DNA of 64,000 nucleotides, taken from Hofstenia miamia (taxonomy: Eukaryota > Xenacoelomorpha > Acoela). Of the stretch, positions 35,273 through 46,513 are shown piece after piece. The DNA lies in assembly GCA_004352715.1 (NCBI GenBank), contig SCFE01000039.1, forward strand, positions 430,796 through 494,795. Direction: 5' to 3'. The notes beneath the pieces are model-generated. The model saw only the letters and a program-made list of their open reading frames with translations, was not told the DNA's origin and ran no database searches. Numbering within the stretch: the stretch's first letter is position 1; each line of letters starts with the position of its first letter. The translations under genes and the position numbers were made by a program.

Positions 35273-35883
35273 CAGGGTGTTCACAATCTCCCTGCTGTTT
35301 TTTAAACTCAATCATAATGAAAAATAATGATTAAAATAAACACTAATGATATTACTAACAACAAACATAAAATTAAAGCAAGTGTTCAATGTGTCCTCCA
35401 TTACTTTCAATACACAGATTGCAGCTTGACCTACCTTTCTTTGAGATGTAGTGGGGCAATCACCAAAAGCTGAAACAATTGCTTCTCTCTTCTCACTTGA
35501 TAATCGTCTGTTCCTGTGATTTCCTATTGGTGGCCGTGGAAGCACTGATAATGTTTCTCTGAAACGGTTTTTCCAGTCACGTAGAGTTCGTACAGGTGGG
35601 GCTTCTTTATTATACCTTTCAGAGAACTTGCGGCATGCCTCTTCGCAGTTAAACACCGTCGCATAGGAAACAATCATTGAAATTTCATCTAACGTATAGT
35701 CTCTGTATTCCATTATTGATTATCAATTTGATTACAAATGCAATCTGTGTATTGAAAGTAATGGAGGACACATTGAACACTTGCTTTAATTTTATGTTTG
35801 TTGTTGGTAATTAGTGTTTATTTTAATCATTATTTTTCATTATGATTGAGTTTAAAAACGGCGGGGAGATCGCGAACACCCTG
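35273..35883 (-). mobile_element. Tc1/mariner-like element with long TIRs
   Basis: Flanked by TA on both sides (35271-35272 and 35884-35885). Ends CAGGGTGTTC; the inverted repeats extend about 150 bp, 35273-35425 against 35883-35735, with good identity including a TTTTTCATTATGATTGAG block. It carries only an N-terminal transposase fragment, so it is a deletion derivative. It is inserted in ORF3 of copy C. Confidence 0.88.
35312..35713 (-). pseudogene. Transposase N-terminal HTH fragment (DUF4817-like)
   Basis: 133-residue frame. The first 80 residues (MEYRDYTLDEISMIVSYATV, CRKFSERYNKE, VRTLRDWKNRFRET) form a helix-turn-helix DNA-binding region of the type found at the start of mariner-related transposases. 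The DDE domain is absent; after about residue 95 the frame runs into TIR sequence. Start chosen at the first Met, consistent with family starts. Confidence 0.75.
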
Positions 35884-37500
35884 TACATTCAATGTTGACT
35901 GCTAATTGATTTTGTGGCTGTAGTATTTGTGTAATCTCAGTTTTTGTAAATGCCTCTGTGCATAGCAATTTAATGAATGACTTTGTCTCCTTTTCATATA
36001 CTTCACCATATATTCTTTGGACTATGTTGTTTTGCCATTCTTGCTTGACTGTTATTTCCACTAGCAATCTCTCATCATCTGCATTGACCCAAGATATTTT
36101 GCTTGGAATGCATTATCCCCACTTCTTGAGGTTTATCTTATCTATCTGTCTTTGTGTTTTCAGCATTAGAGTGATATCAGATTATTGTAGTAGTTGGTTT
36201 TCTCTGTCCATCTCTTCTTGAGACTTGCAAGTTCATCAGTTTTTCTGCATTACTTCTGATGTTTTCATCATTTTAGTGTATATAAATTTTGGGTAATCCA
36301 TCATGTATTTGCATATTTCCTTTTTGATTGTCTTGTTTGTGTATGACCTTCTTATTTTCTATACAGTTTCCACAGTTTCAATTTGCTCTCTTCTCATTAA
36401 GTTCCTTGCAGTCATCCATTGTTGTTTCTTCAGTGCTCTTAGTTTACAGTATGATGTTGCCCCCACATGTATTTCTTTGTTGCATCACTCAGTATGTCTA
36501 TTTCAGTTGGATGGATTCCTGTGTTGTTTGCCAGTTGCTTAGTCTTCCCAATGTTTGTTCTCTTGTCATCAATCTGGTGAAATATTGAATGTTTGTAGTG
36601 GTTTCTTCATTGGTGATAGCATTGTTATGCTTATTGCTTGTAATATCAAATTTTTCACATTAGCTGTAATAGGTGATAAAGCAAATTTGTATTTCCTATT
36701 TTTTGCTATCACTTGTCTCTCTTTTCTTGACATTGGCAGTTCCAGCTTGTCATTTTCTGTTAAGGTGATTGCTTGTATACAAATTGACATTTGAGCCCTT
36801 ATTTCTGGTGCATTAATTTCATCAAATATGTTTTTGAAGTTGTTATTTCACCCTATCTCATAGGCTCTCCTTATTTCATGTAGTGTTTTCTTCACTGTTT
36901 TGTGGTATGTTTTAATTGGTGATTTGATGTCTATTTTCAGCCATCTGTCTTGGATCAGTTGGTCTCCTTTGATCTCACACCATACATCTGAAATTTGTTT
37001 TAAATTTTCAGGCATTTGGTTCATGCTACATTTTAGATATATGTTGCCTACTTCTTCCATGTTGCCTTCTGTTTGCATTAATTCCATCATTTTTATTTGA
37101 TAGTAGAGATCAATTGCTATTTTGGGCTTGACCATTATCCTTTCTACTGATGTTATGAAGTTGAGTTTTAAATCTGTTGCTACAAGTTCCAATGAACTAT
37201 ATGATAAGTAGGTTTTTCCTATTTAGGTTCACCTGTTTGCATTCTTCAATGATTTTTTCTCTGTGTGTTATTAATTTCTGTGTATCTGCTAGTGTAAACT
37301 GATTATTAAATGTGATGTGCATGGTACTTCTAAACTATGGTCAATTTAGATTCTCATTCATATTTCATTTGTATGAGATGATGTAGAATCTTGTCAACCC
37401 TTAATTTGTGTGAAATAGGAATAATTGCTGATACAAATCAACATTTTTTCTGTAGACAAAGGGTGTGAGAGATTCCATAATCACTCCCTTTTGAATCATA
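35884..37500 (-). pseudogene. Copy C: ORF3, N-terminal and middle part
   Basis: Diverged ORF3 of a third subfamily. Pieces: FNNQFTLADTQK (about 37300; FDDAFTLDTTQ in B2), VKPKIAIDLYYQIKMMELMQ (37130), VWCEIKGD, INAPEI with SICIQAITLTENDKLELPMS (36790), YKFALSPITAN, INLKKW (36135), AFTKTEITQILQPQNQLAVN (35900). Two stretches are open (37192-36848, 36790-36569); others need frame changes. It is cut at 35884 by the mariner-like element inside NIECTG. Upstream gag-pol is absent. Confidence 0.75.
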
Positions 37501-37805
37501 TTGGTATTATGCCAGTGGTTCTGGTTATGATTACTTTTTAGGTTGGGAGTCAGTTATGGTAGAGGGTCAAAACCTGAAGTAGATCAATGCAAAAGAGAGA
37601 TAAATCCTGGTTGGTAACAACTCCAGTTTTCTTGGAAACCACAGAATTCATTCACAGACCTCACAGTGCATGAATAGTGTTCTCAATGATAATGTTTGAT
37701 TTGTAGCCAATTAATTTAGTGCATTGATTGCTCTTGTTATTAATGTTGAGTAAATAAAGAATGATAGCACAACCTCAATGCATTTGCTTGTTATAATTCC
37801 CTACA

Positions 37806-38300
37806 TGTAATATCCCTACATATATAATTATACAGGAAGGCCCTCTATACATGTGAGCAAGCAATGCTGCCAGCAGAAAGTAGGAATTGTATGTTGGTCA
37901 ATAGTCAACTACCATTTGACATATCATTGAACAAGTTAATAACACAGACAAACATGCCAACTGGCAAAGGTCAGGGCTCTGAGGCATCTTGTATGTATAA
38001 TAATCCTTCTTATTGAGACTTGAGAATTTGGATCTAAAAAGATTAGCCTATTTCAAATTATGAACAACATTTCTTATTAGCAAATCAATTGAAGGGAAAG
38101 CTAGAACAGATAAAAACCCCTATTTGTAAACCTAACTTAAGAGCATATTTGAAGTCCCAGCTACTGGCTGCACCACACTTTTGAAAGGCTGGATCATGCA
38201 GCTGCTCTAAAATACCTTTAGCCAGATTTGGGGACCACCTGCAGACTACTCTCATGCTTGAATGTTTAGCTTTCCATTAATATAATTAAATAAACCTGAT
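37806..38300 (-). repeat. Possible LTR of copy C
   Basis: On the minus strand it would end GTAGGGATATTACA at 37806, like the ends of the A and B LTRs. Its part at about 38100-38190 matches the F LTR at 2640-2720 (GTGGTGCAGC..., TTAASTTAGG...). The start was not found, and no primer-binding site follows. Confidence 0.4.
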
Positions 38301-39189
38301 TACAAAGTAAATCCAGTAAAATTCATTCATCACAATCACATATATTACTGCATATTTATATCAAATTCTTATAAACAATTAAACAATCAGCAAGTACCTG
38401 GTCATTAGTGTTGTTGACAATTTTCCCTCTTTTTCTTCATCTGCTAATATTATGCAACATCAGCATTAATTAGCACATGTGAGATCATCTTTTGGTTTTT
38501 TGTCAAACTGGCCAATGTAACTAATATCAAATCAAATAATCAAAGGATAATAACTGTGTGTTTACATTTTAATCAAATTATTGTACTACTAGTCTTAGTT
38601 GTGTCCTTAATTTCTCTTTAGTTGACCACACACACACGGATTATGCCACATTATATTCAGTTGACTAATTAATAATTATACATTAAAAAGTAAACCCAGG
38701 GAAAAAATAGTTACAGTTAACTCAAAAATGGTCTTAGTAATGGTAAGTTTCAATTTATTTCATTTATACTTTAGTTGTCCCATCATAAACTTTAAATTAC
38801 TTAGACTATACACTGGATTTTAATTGCATGTTTGAGAGGGGAGTGCTGCATAAGTTCGTATCATTTTTATATGATGTTCCATATAGATATACTTTTTATT
38901 AATAAAACTGCAATACAACTATTAATCATTTAAAAATTTTCCAGCATTCACTTTTTGAAGCCAATCACTTTTGATGCTATCACAAGTTAATTTTATTGTT
39001 AAAAGTGCAGTAAATGCAAAAATGTTTTCATTTTAGAATTTTCAATTGTTTAATTATTATATTTACAAAAATGTTATAATGGTTTTGTATATGACACTCT
39101 TGGGCCAGGCCAGGCCGGGCCTGGGCCTGAATATAATCAATTAAAACGGGAAATATTATAGTAATGTCATTAATATCAATGCAAACTAC
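38301..39189. other. AT-rich stretch with one GGCC-rich island
   Basis: No coding motif. 39096-39129 is a run of GGCCAGGCC/GGGCCT words, a style seen in subterminal parts of hAT elements, but no matching end was found. Confidence 0.4.
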
Positions 39190-39950
39190 AAAAAAAATAT
39201 CTCGGAGTGGAAATAGACAAAAATCTTCATTGTCAACAATTTGTAAGCTCCAAAATCAGAAAAATGGCTTCGTCAATCCAATACCTCAATACCTTTAGAT
39301 GTGTTGTTCAGGAAAAGCAGATCATAAATACCTTTATAATGAGCCAGCTTGCATATGCTTGCGTATTACTAAACTGAATACCACTGAAACAACAAGCGTG
39401 ATGGAATAATATCTTTAACAGGTCAATCTCTACAATGTTTTCTGTCAAATGGCAACGAACCAGAAGGCTTCTTAAACATCACAGAATATTGAGCCTAGTG
39501 ACAAATTAATGTTATGAGCACCCAAAATCTATTCAATAACAAATTTACAATGAATCAAAGAACAAATAAATGCATTAGCAAATATAGAATTAGAGAGTCA
39601 GCATGGCAAAATCTTACACAGTAATTACTACAAACCTGTGGAACAATTTAGACAACAATATAAGAAACGCAAAGAACATAAAGTTATTTAAAAGATTGTT
39701 AAAAGAAAACTTATTAAACAAACAACACGCTTTTGGAACATCAAATAGGCTGCATTTATGGCAGAATGAGAGAGTGATATAATTGTAAATATGTACAATA
39801 GGTGTTTTTTATTTAATTTTTTATCTGTAGTTTGTAGCCTAGTTTGTAGTTGTACATTAGTATATATATTGTATAGTATACATTTTGTAATAGTGTTTAT
39901 ATCATATATATATTGTACTACATTGTATACAAACGAATGAAGGCTAATTA
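39190..39950 (+). pseudogene. LINE reverse transcriptase C-terminus and 3' tail
   Basis: Plus strand: YLGVEIDKNLHCQQFVSSKI, KMASSIQYLNTFRCVVQEKQ, FIMSQLAYACVLLN (thumb and connection of a LINE RT), then many stops, then LWNNLDNNIRNAKNIKLFKR followed by LLKENLLNKQ, ending near 39780. An AT-rich 3' UTR with TGTATAC words follows to about 39950. Same lineage as 0.6-1.6 kb and 63.2-64 kb. Confidence 0.85.
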
Positions 39951-40203
39951 ACAGACTTCATGTCAAGAGTATCAATTGCATTTCTTTATCAATCGACTAC
40001 GTGCTTATTAATGAATTAAGCAAATAAATTATCAAGAGTGAATAAAACGCGAAATGGGGCGCGCACTCTAGTTTGTAATTAAAGGGAATCCCCGCATTCG
40101 CACCGGAAGTAAGAAATTTACGGCATACGCTGGTTATATAATTATTCTTTCGTCTTTGATAACACTCAGAATTTGTTTTGAAAAGTTCACAACAAAGTTT
40201 TTT
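39951..40203. other. No feature recognised
   Basis: Unique-looking sequence. The 72-residue minus frame 39997-40215 is not supported. Confidence 0.4.
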
Positions 40204-40280
40204 GCGTTCACACATACAACTTTTGCTGACAACCTCATTAAGTTTGAAAAAGTTGTGAACAAAGTTGTATGTCTGAACGC
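40204..40280. repeat. Inverted repeat (29-bp arms)
   Basis: Left arm 40204-40233 starts GCGTTCACACATACAACTTT; right arm 40252-40280 is its complement with a few mismatches; loop about 18 bp. GTTGTTTCGAC words repeat just downstream (40300-40420). Probably a foldback MITE remnant. Confidence 0.6.
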
Positions 40281-40724
40281 TACTTAATGTGACGTTGTTG
40301 AAGCAAAGTTGTTTCGACTAATGAAATGGTACCATTTCGAAGTTAAAACAGCGTTGTTTTTTATGCATAAAACAACTACATAACAACACAAAACAACGTT
40401 GTTTCGACCTTAAATTGTTATCTGGGATATTATGTACAAGTAATATGCAAATTTATTATTAATATCAGTAAGTTTCAACATGAATTAAAATATTCTACTA
40501 TTAATATGCTAATTAGTAGTTCAACCACGTGGCTCTTGTTTGTTAACAAAGCAATTATAATCAATCAGCACGGCGCCTTTCCTCACATCTTTTCACGTAG
40601 TTACTTTGTTTACATAGTTCAAAATTAATATGTTTCATTAAGTCAGCTCTATCATGATGAAGAACATAGTATAGAGTTAGTATAGGGTTTGGGGTAAGAT
40701 TTGAGTTAGGGTAGAATTTGCTTA

Positions 40725-41291
40725 AGGTGTGTTTACAGCTTATCAATAATGAAATATAATATTTCGCAATCGTGTGCTCAATTAGCACAAATTCAGCTGT
40801 AAACAGCTGTGAAAGACGATCAATTAATAAAACTAATGAAATCAAAAGAATGCGTAATCGAGCTTATCAATTGCCCTAATACTGCTGTAAACACTTGAAA
40901 TACGATCATGTTTCCACAATTGAGACGAAAGACGCGATCAAACCACTTTTGATATTTCGTCTTTCATTCCTTTCATAATAGTCATTACGCTAGTGTAAAC
41001 ATTGAATCAAATTATTCATTTGAAACTAGGCATGCAACAGGAAAGATCACGACCCAATTGCTTGAAAAAGGTAAAGAAAAAACGCTTCTGTGGGATGTCT
41101 CTAATCCCAAATGTTTTAAATTATAAGATTCAAAAGGCATTAGTCATTAGTCAGCTGTAAACGCTGTATCAATGACAAATAAAAGTGTGATAAACAAGTT
41201 CAATTGAGACGCTGTAAACAGCGTATCAACAACAATGCATTCTTCTTAATTTAGAGGTATTATAATTCATTGATAAGCTGTAAACCCACCT
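40725..41291. mobile_element. MITE with TTA target duplication
   Basis: 567 bp flanked by TTA (40722-40724 and 41292-41294). Inverted ends AGGTGKGTTTACAGCTTAT, about 30 bp. Inside, GTAAAC words with CAGCTG or CGCTG partners occur many times (for example about 40793-40812 and 41155-41220). No coding capacity. A 3-bp TTA duplication suits PIF/Harbinger. Confidence 0.75.
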
Positions 41292-41800
41292 TTAAAGTTA
41301 TGGCTGTGCTTAGGTTTATGTTTGCGGTAGCGATAAGGTTAGATATTGTGAAGTCCCATACTATCAACGATATTTGTATCAGGGATCGTTAGATTTTAAT
41401 CGCGATTAATCGTATGAAAAAAATAATTGGCGATAGATTAATCGTAATCTTTGCTGCCAGGAGATTAATAATGGCGATTAATGGTCGATTAATCTACTTC
41501 TGATTTAAAATATTCAAAATACAATATATCAATTGAAAGATATTCAAATTAGAAATATTAACTATTATTGTAATTTGAGATTATTTCCTGAAGTCATTTT
41601 ACTCCGCATGTGCTTGTTAGGGTAAAGAAATTTGAATCTCTAAGTTGAGGGGTAATAAACGATTTGGTAATCAAATAGAGCATAACCAGCTTTGCTGAAC
41701 AGTCTCTCAACCTGATTAGAAGTTGGTGTGATAAAATCAAGGATCCTTATATATAGAATTAGGCGACATTCGACGCTTCCTAGGTATGTTAGATGCCTAA

Positions 41801-42084
41801 GGCCACGGTTAGACTAGTCGTGCGCGTTCGATNNNNNNNNNNNNNNNNNNNNNNNNNNNNNNNNNNNNNNNNNNNNNNNNNNNNNNNNNNNNNNNNNNNN
41901 NNNNNNNNNNNNNNNNNNNNNNNNNNNNNNNNNNNNNNNNNNNNNNNNNCCACGGTTAGACTAGTCGTGCGCGTTCGATTTCCTTGTGATCGTCACATTG
42001 CTAATTATCTTGGGTGGTTAGACGAGCGATTCAATCAAAATGTGATAGATCACTTTTGAACCAATCAGTAGTCTAACCATGGCC
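41801..42084. mobile_element. PIF/Harbinger-like MITE nested in the hAT element
   Basis: TAA on both sides (41798-41800, 42085-42087). Ends GGCCACGGTTAGACTAGT and its complement with GGCCATGGTTAGACTACT on the right, 16 of 18 matching. The left end appears twice, before and after a 117-N gap (41803-41832 equals 41950-41979), so the true element may be only about 137 bp. The + open frame across it contains the gap and is not a gene. Confidence 0.82.
41833..41949. other. Assembly gap, 117 N
   Basis: Both flanks carry the same 30 bp, suggesting a failed overlap join rather than missing sequence. Confidence 0.95.
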
Positions 42085-42347
42085 TAATAATCACGCTCCT
42101 TTTCTATGTCCGGTGTTAAGATTTTCTTTTGTAAAATATATGACCCAAGAATAGTGGCCATAGAGAAGATCAAACCGAAAATGACAACTGAATGCATAAG
42201 CATCGACTTAATTAGAATAATCTAGATTAATCGAGCATGCTGTTTACGATTAATCTAATCTACTTGACCAGCACGATAGATTAATCCATCCGATTAATCT
42301 CGATTAATCGCATTGACGATTAATCATGTTGAATCCCTGATTTGTAT

Positions 42348-43130
42348 TAGCCTATTTCCATTATAATTGATTATCCTTGTCAGTAACTGTTGCAACGTTT
42401 CCTTCATCAGTAGTACCATAAACCCTAAACTGTTATAGTATTTGATACATATTACTGAATGTATCTAATGTATCCGCAAGCAATGATAGTGACAAACATA
42501 AATGTATTTAGGTTTCTCAAGTGCTGATGAATCACTCTAGTGCATCTCCCTATACATGACGTCTGCGTAACACTATACACAGAACTCTGTCACGCTGTAA
42601 TTCAAATTAGATTGCTTCTTGCAACGACGCCAGTGTAAACAAATGATAGATAAATTAAACATTAAATTTGTGTTCCCTATTTGTAATTATAAATACTAAT
42701 ATGAGAATTAGATAACATATAATTATTTCTCTCTTCTTTGATCATTGGTGCGATACAAAAAATACCTTTCATCAAACAAGAAGGTATTAGAGTAACTATA
42801 ATTTAAACGTGAATTAAATAATGTATAGGCTTAGCCTATACATTATTAATAAATTCCAATTTCAAACAAAGTTTAACAATCTCTCATTTCTGTAGCATTT
42901 TCAGATTCCATTTGCATACTTAGTTTAGGTATTATTCGTAGCAATCATTAATTACAAAAAGTAGTATTGTCATCAATCGATCTTTCTATAGACACCATAA
43001 ATTTCCATAACCAAAGTCGCCACCACCATTGCGAAGTAGAAATTTATAGCGACTTATTTTCATTAGTGAATCCAATTAATTAAATGCAATTAAGTAATCA
43101 CTGAACTCCGATAAAAGTGTATTGCAGCAC
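42348..43130. other. AT-rich stretch, nothing recognised
   Basis: No motif-bearing frame and no TIR pair found. Confidence 0.5.
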
Positions 43131-43710
43131 AGGAAACAACCATTATTGGTCCAATAGTAGCTCACTACAGGCACCCCTGGCTAATAATGGCCATTCATTT
43201 GCCAACCATATCCAACAAAAATTTTTGCTGAGGCTCATTTGTTCTTATTTTTTGGCACTTTGAGCCTTAAATTGTTCTTATTTTGTTATTTTTTTCTAAG
43301 GTAAAAAACAAGTTTTGGCTATTTACTTTACTATTTAGAGGATTTTAGATGCCACTGACTCTTTTTGCTATAACTACTTTATATTTTTATTATCCTTTTG
43401 TTTGATTCTCTTAAGTTTAGTATTTTTAAACCTTTGGAACTGTAAATAAGTATTCTTTTATTCATTGAAAAAATCAAAACAAAAAACTACTTTTTTAATA
43501 CTTTCAGCTTCACTACTGTTCTTAAATTGTTCTTATTTTTTGGCAATTTTGAGCCTATTTGTTCTTATAAAAAAAGTGTGTGCATTACATTAAAGCTTGA
43601 TTTTAATTTTCAAAAAGTATTATTTATCAGTTTTTTATAGCCATTAGTGGTCCGAAAATGGTTCATTAATGGCATTGATGGATCGATTATCTGCCATCTA
43701 GCAAACAAAT

Positions 43711-44070
43711 ATGAACTATATATTTTATAATTATGACCAGGGACGGAAAACCGCTATAATTCCGCCGAAAAGAGAGCCAAAAAGGACGAAAATCTTAATT
43801 GATCTGGCAGAAACGGGCAACCCAGTTGTTGAGGTCGAACTAGAAAAATTTCGAAAGTTACTTGAAAAGAATAAGGGACTCAATATGGTGGTGAAGAAGG
43901 GGAAAATATTTGCGATCCTACGGAAATACAGATATTTAGTTTTATCCAGTGTACACCGGTGGACGTCAAAAGTTTTTTTCTTTCTTGAATTCGTTATCGC
44001 TGATCGGCCAAATATGTTAGAAGAAACTTTAAAGAAGCTTATTTTCATTAAATATAATCATAATTTGTAG
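43711..44070 (+). CDS. Open frame carried by the short hAT element, unknown
   Basis: 119 codons, but the real unit can only start inside the element (after 43738). The middle part (ILIDLAETGNPVVEVELEKF, RKLLEKNKGLNMVVKKGKI, FAILRKYRYLVLSS) looks coding: strongly charged, no low complexity. I do not recognise it. It may be a captured gene piece or a transposase leftover. The antisense frame 43731-44048 is a shadow. Confidence 0.35.
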   Translation: MNYIFYNYDQGRKTAIIPPKREPKRTKILIDLAETGNPVVEVELEKFRKLLEKNKGLNMVVKKGKIFAILRKYRYLVLSSVHRWTSKVFFFLEFVIADRPNMLEETLKKLIFIKYNHNL

Positions 44071-44166
44071 TGTTAATGAAAATTAAGTGCTCCGCCGAAA
44101 ATACAGTTTTTGCGCAAAAATCGGCAGACGAAAGTGCGACTTTTCCACCGAAAATTAAGGTCCCTG
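43738..44166 (+). mobile_element. Short hAT element nested in the TIR element
   Basis: 429 bp with perfect 8-bp duplications ATTATGAC (43730-43737 and 44167-44174) and ends CAGGGACGGAAA and CAGGGACCTTAATTTTCGG. Most of its length is one open frame. Confidence 0.88.
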
Positions 44167-45533
44167 ATTATGACAGATTAAATTAAATTTTCATAACGAA
44201 TGAATTTACTTAACCTTTAGTAATTGATAGCACAATTGATTATGCCAGCGCTTGTTTTTATGAACACTTTATAATGAATTCAATGGTTTGTAGCAATGTG
44301 TTCCATCTTAAGGACAATGAACGCGTTCGCAGGTTGAAAACGTTGACAATTTTGCGTTCACTGGAAAATATATTGCAATCGCGGGTGCCAATAGTTTTTT
44401 AATAACTATTTTAAATTCCGTACATTGGGAGCAATTGAGCTAAACTGCCCATTTACCAATTAAATTCAACAACTGCATTCGCAGGGTTAATATTTTTCAT
44501 TTAATACTTTGCAAAGTTAGAATGCAGAACGATTTCAGTTACGCATCTTTTATCTATGCAGAATGAATCAGTGAATCACACACGTGAATACAGTTTATCA
44601 AATTCAGTTTACCCCATTGATTCATACGAATATAGTGTGCACTGCAATTCAAACTCAGTGCACACGGATTTTGCCCACAAACGCCCTCAATATGCTATAC
44701 ACACTTCCAACTGTACCATCAACTCAAATTAATTATACCAAGTTACGAATTACAATTCCTAATATAACATTGGCCATAATCAGTGTACTACCGGTTGATG
44801 ACATCAGTGGGCCATTTGTGGACCATTAGTGGTATCAGTGGCAACCTTAGTAATGAATAACCAATGAGCAGATGGTTGTAAATAAAACTCACTTCATTAT
44901 TTTGATTCCTAGTTCCTCTTAATATAACAAAAGGAATTGTGAAAAGATGTTTTTGTACTTATAAATTTGTTGAGAATTATGATATATCTGTTAAACATAT
45001 TTTATTTAAGTAATTTATTCTTGAATATTTGGACACCTTGAAATTAAGCGTTATATAAAAAAGCTACAATTGAGCAGAAGAGATTTTTCACAACTTAAAT
45101 AGTATTATTTCAAAATTGTACCTAATTTTAAAATTCAAAATTTTTGTTAAATTTGGCAGATTTTTATGCTTATTGTTATCATTTATAAACAAGACAATTT
45201 TTCAAATTTCTACCAAATGTCTAAATTAAAGATATGCTTCTGTTCTTTGTTGGGTTTGTGTTTGTTTAAACAGCAATGTTTGAACTGCTTTGCAATATAT
45301 AATTGTTGTTCTACATGTAAAAGTTAATGCTTTAGTATTAAAAACCCACTGTTTGCCAACAATGGACCGTTATTGGTCCAACAATGGCCCACTATCTTAA
45401 AATCAGTGGCCCAATAATGGATGATGGTAGGCAAACATTGATAGGCCAATAATAGGCCAGCGGTCATTTACCACCAATGGCGAATAATGGCACCAAAATG
45501 GCCCATTAGTGGACCAATAATGGAATGTTTCCT

Positions 45534-46139
45534 AGGAGCTTAGTTTGTCATTATGACAATTTCTGGTATACTATAAAATTACTAAAATCACTTTTAGGAC
45601 TTTGACTACAATTTTCCCTAATCACATGATTGATTACAAATTTCAATTTCTGTTTTCGCTTGCTTTGTCCAAAAGCCAAGTGATTGACTTCTAGCCGAGC
45701 TATTTTTTGCTGTAATTCTTTTTGACCTGTATTTATAAAACTTGATCATAAATAAATATCGTACAAATAAAATTACACTGAATAAAATTTCTATTGTTTT
45801 GCACCATTATCACCTTAGGTGGGGCTAACAAGAATGCATTTACATTCGCTTTCTGTTACAGTATATGATTGGAGTTAAGGTTGTGGTTTTTTGGTATTGT
45901 TTGGGTTAGGGCTAGATAAAGCAAAACTACCTGAAATTCAAGCTCTTTTTGTAACTTGTTAACAGGTATGATTCTATTCTTTTTTAAATGTATTAAGCTT
46001 GTTTATCAAATTAACAGTGCGTGATTAATATAATGATACCAGTAAACACATCTTTGGGATTATGTATTGTTTCATATAAATTATGACATAAAATTCAATT
46101 AAGATATTAATATCTATAAATGAGTTTAATAAATTAATA
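45534..46139. other. AT-rich stretch, nothing recognised
   Basis: No motif found on either strand. Confidence 0.5.
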
Positions 46140-46485
46140 TCTAATTTTTGGATTTCTTTAATAATCAAACTATAATTGGTATTTGCAAATGAATATATCA
46201 GATTATCTCCAAAAGCAGTTTAACTTTAAAATGGGAAAATGGCGTTTTGATACTTTGTATTGTGGATTCTACATAATGCAATCAATAGAATTATGATTAC
46301 CATTAGTTGCAAAAAGCAAATTAAATGTATTTCTCAATTTAAAAGCTGGAATATTTAATATTTGATAAGATTCAGTTCAATAAATATATCTAAAAATTGA
46401 TTTTCATGCAGATTTCTAGAAGAAAAATTGTTCCAATCCACAACTGGTAAGTTAATATCACCCACTACATAGATTTCATTGTTTA
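46140..46485 (-). pseudogene. LINE endonuclease (APE) remnant
   Basis: Minus strand: EIYVVGDINLPVVDWNNFSS then FLDIFIELNLIKY, the GDFNLPxIDW...FLDxIxELNL block of LINE apurinic-type endonucleases, followed after a frame change by LFATNGNHNSID. Different LINE copy from the large one beginning at 46486. Confidence 0.75.
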
Positions 46486-46513
46486 TATAAATAAATAATA
46501 ATAATAAATAAAT
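46480..46513. repeat. AAT/AATA microsatellite at the LINE 3' end
   Basis: Short tandem tail of the minus-strand LINE, preceded on that strand by AAAGTTATGCGCTTTATAAG, a sequence style of LINE 3' ends. Confidence 0.7.

Larger units (their letters stand above)
41380..42339. mobile_element. Non-autonomous hAT element
   Basis: Perfect 8-bp target duplication ATTTGTAT at 41372-41379 and 42340-42347. Ends start CAGGGAT and share CGATTAATCG words that are repeated in both subterminal regions (GATTAATC at least ten times). A PIF/Harbinger-like MITE and an N gap lie inside. No transposase seen. Confidence 0.9.
43131..45533. mobile_element. 2.4-kb TIR element with CCATTARTGG iterons
   Basis: Ends AGGAAACAACCATTATTGG (left) and, reverse complemented, AGGAAACATTCCATTATTGG (right). 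CCATTATTGG/CCATTAGTGG words recur near both ends and at about 43640-43700 and 44790-44850. No convincing target duplication; flanks GCAGCAC and AGGAGCTT differ. No transposase motif, so it is non-autonomous. A hAT element is nested at 43738-44166. Confidence 0.7.
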
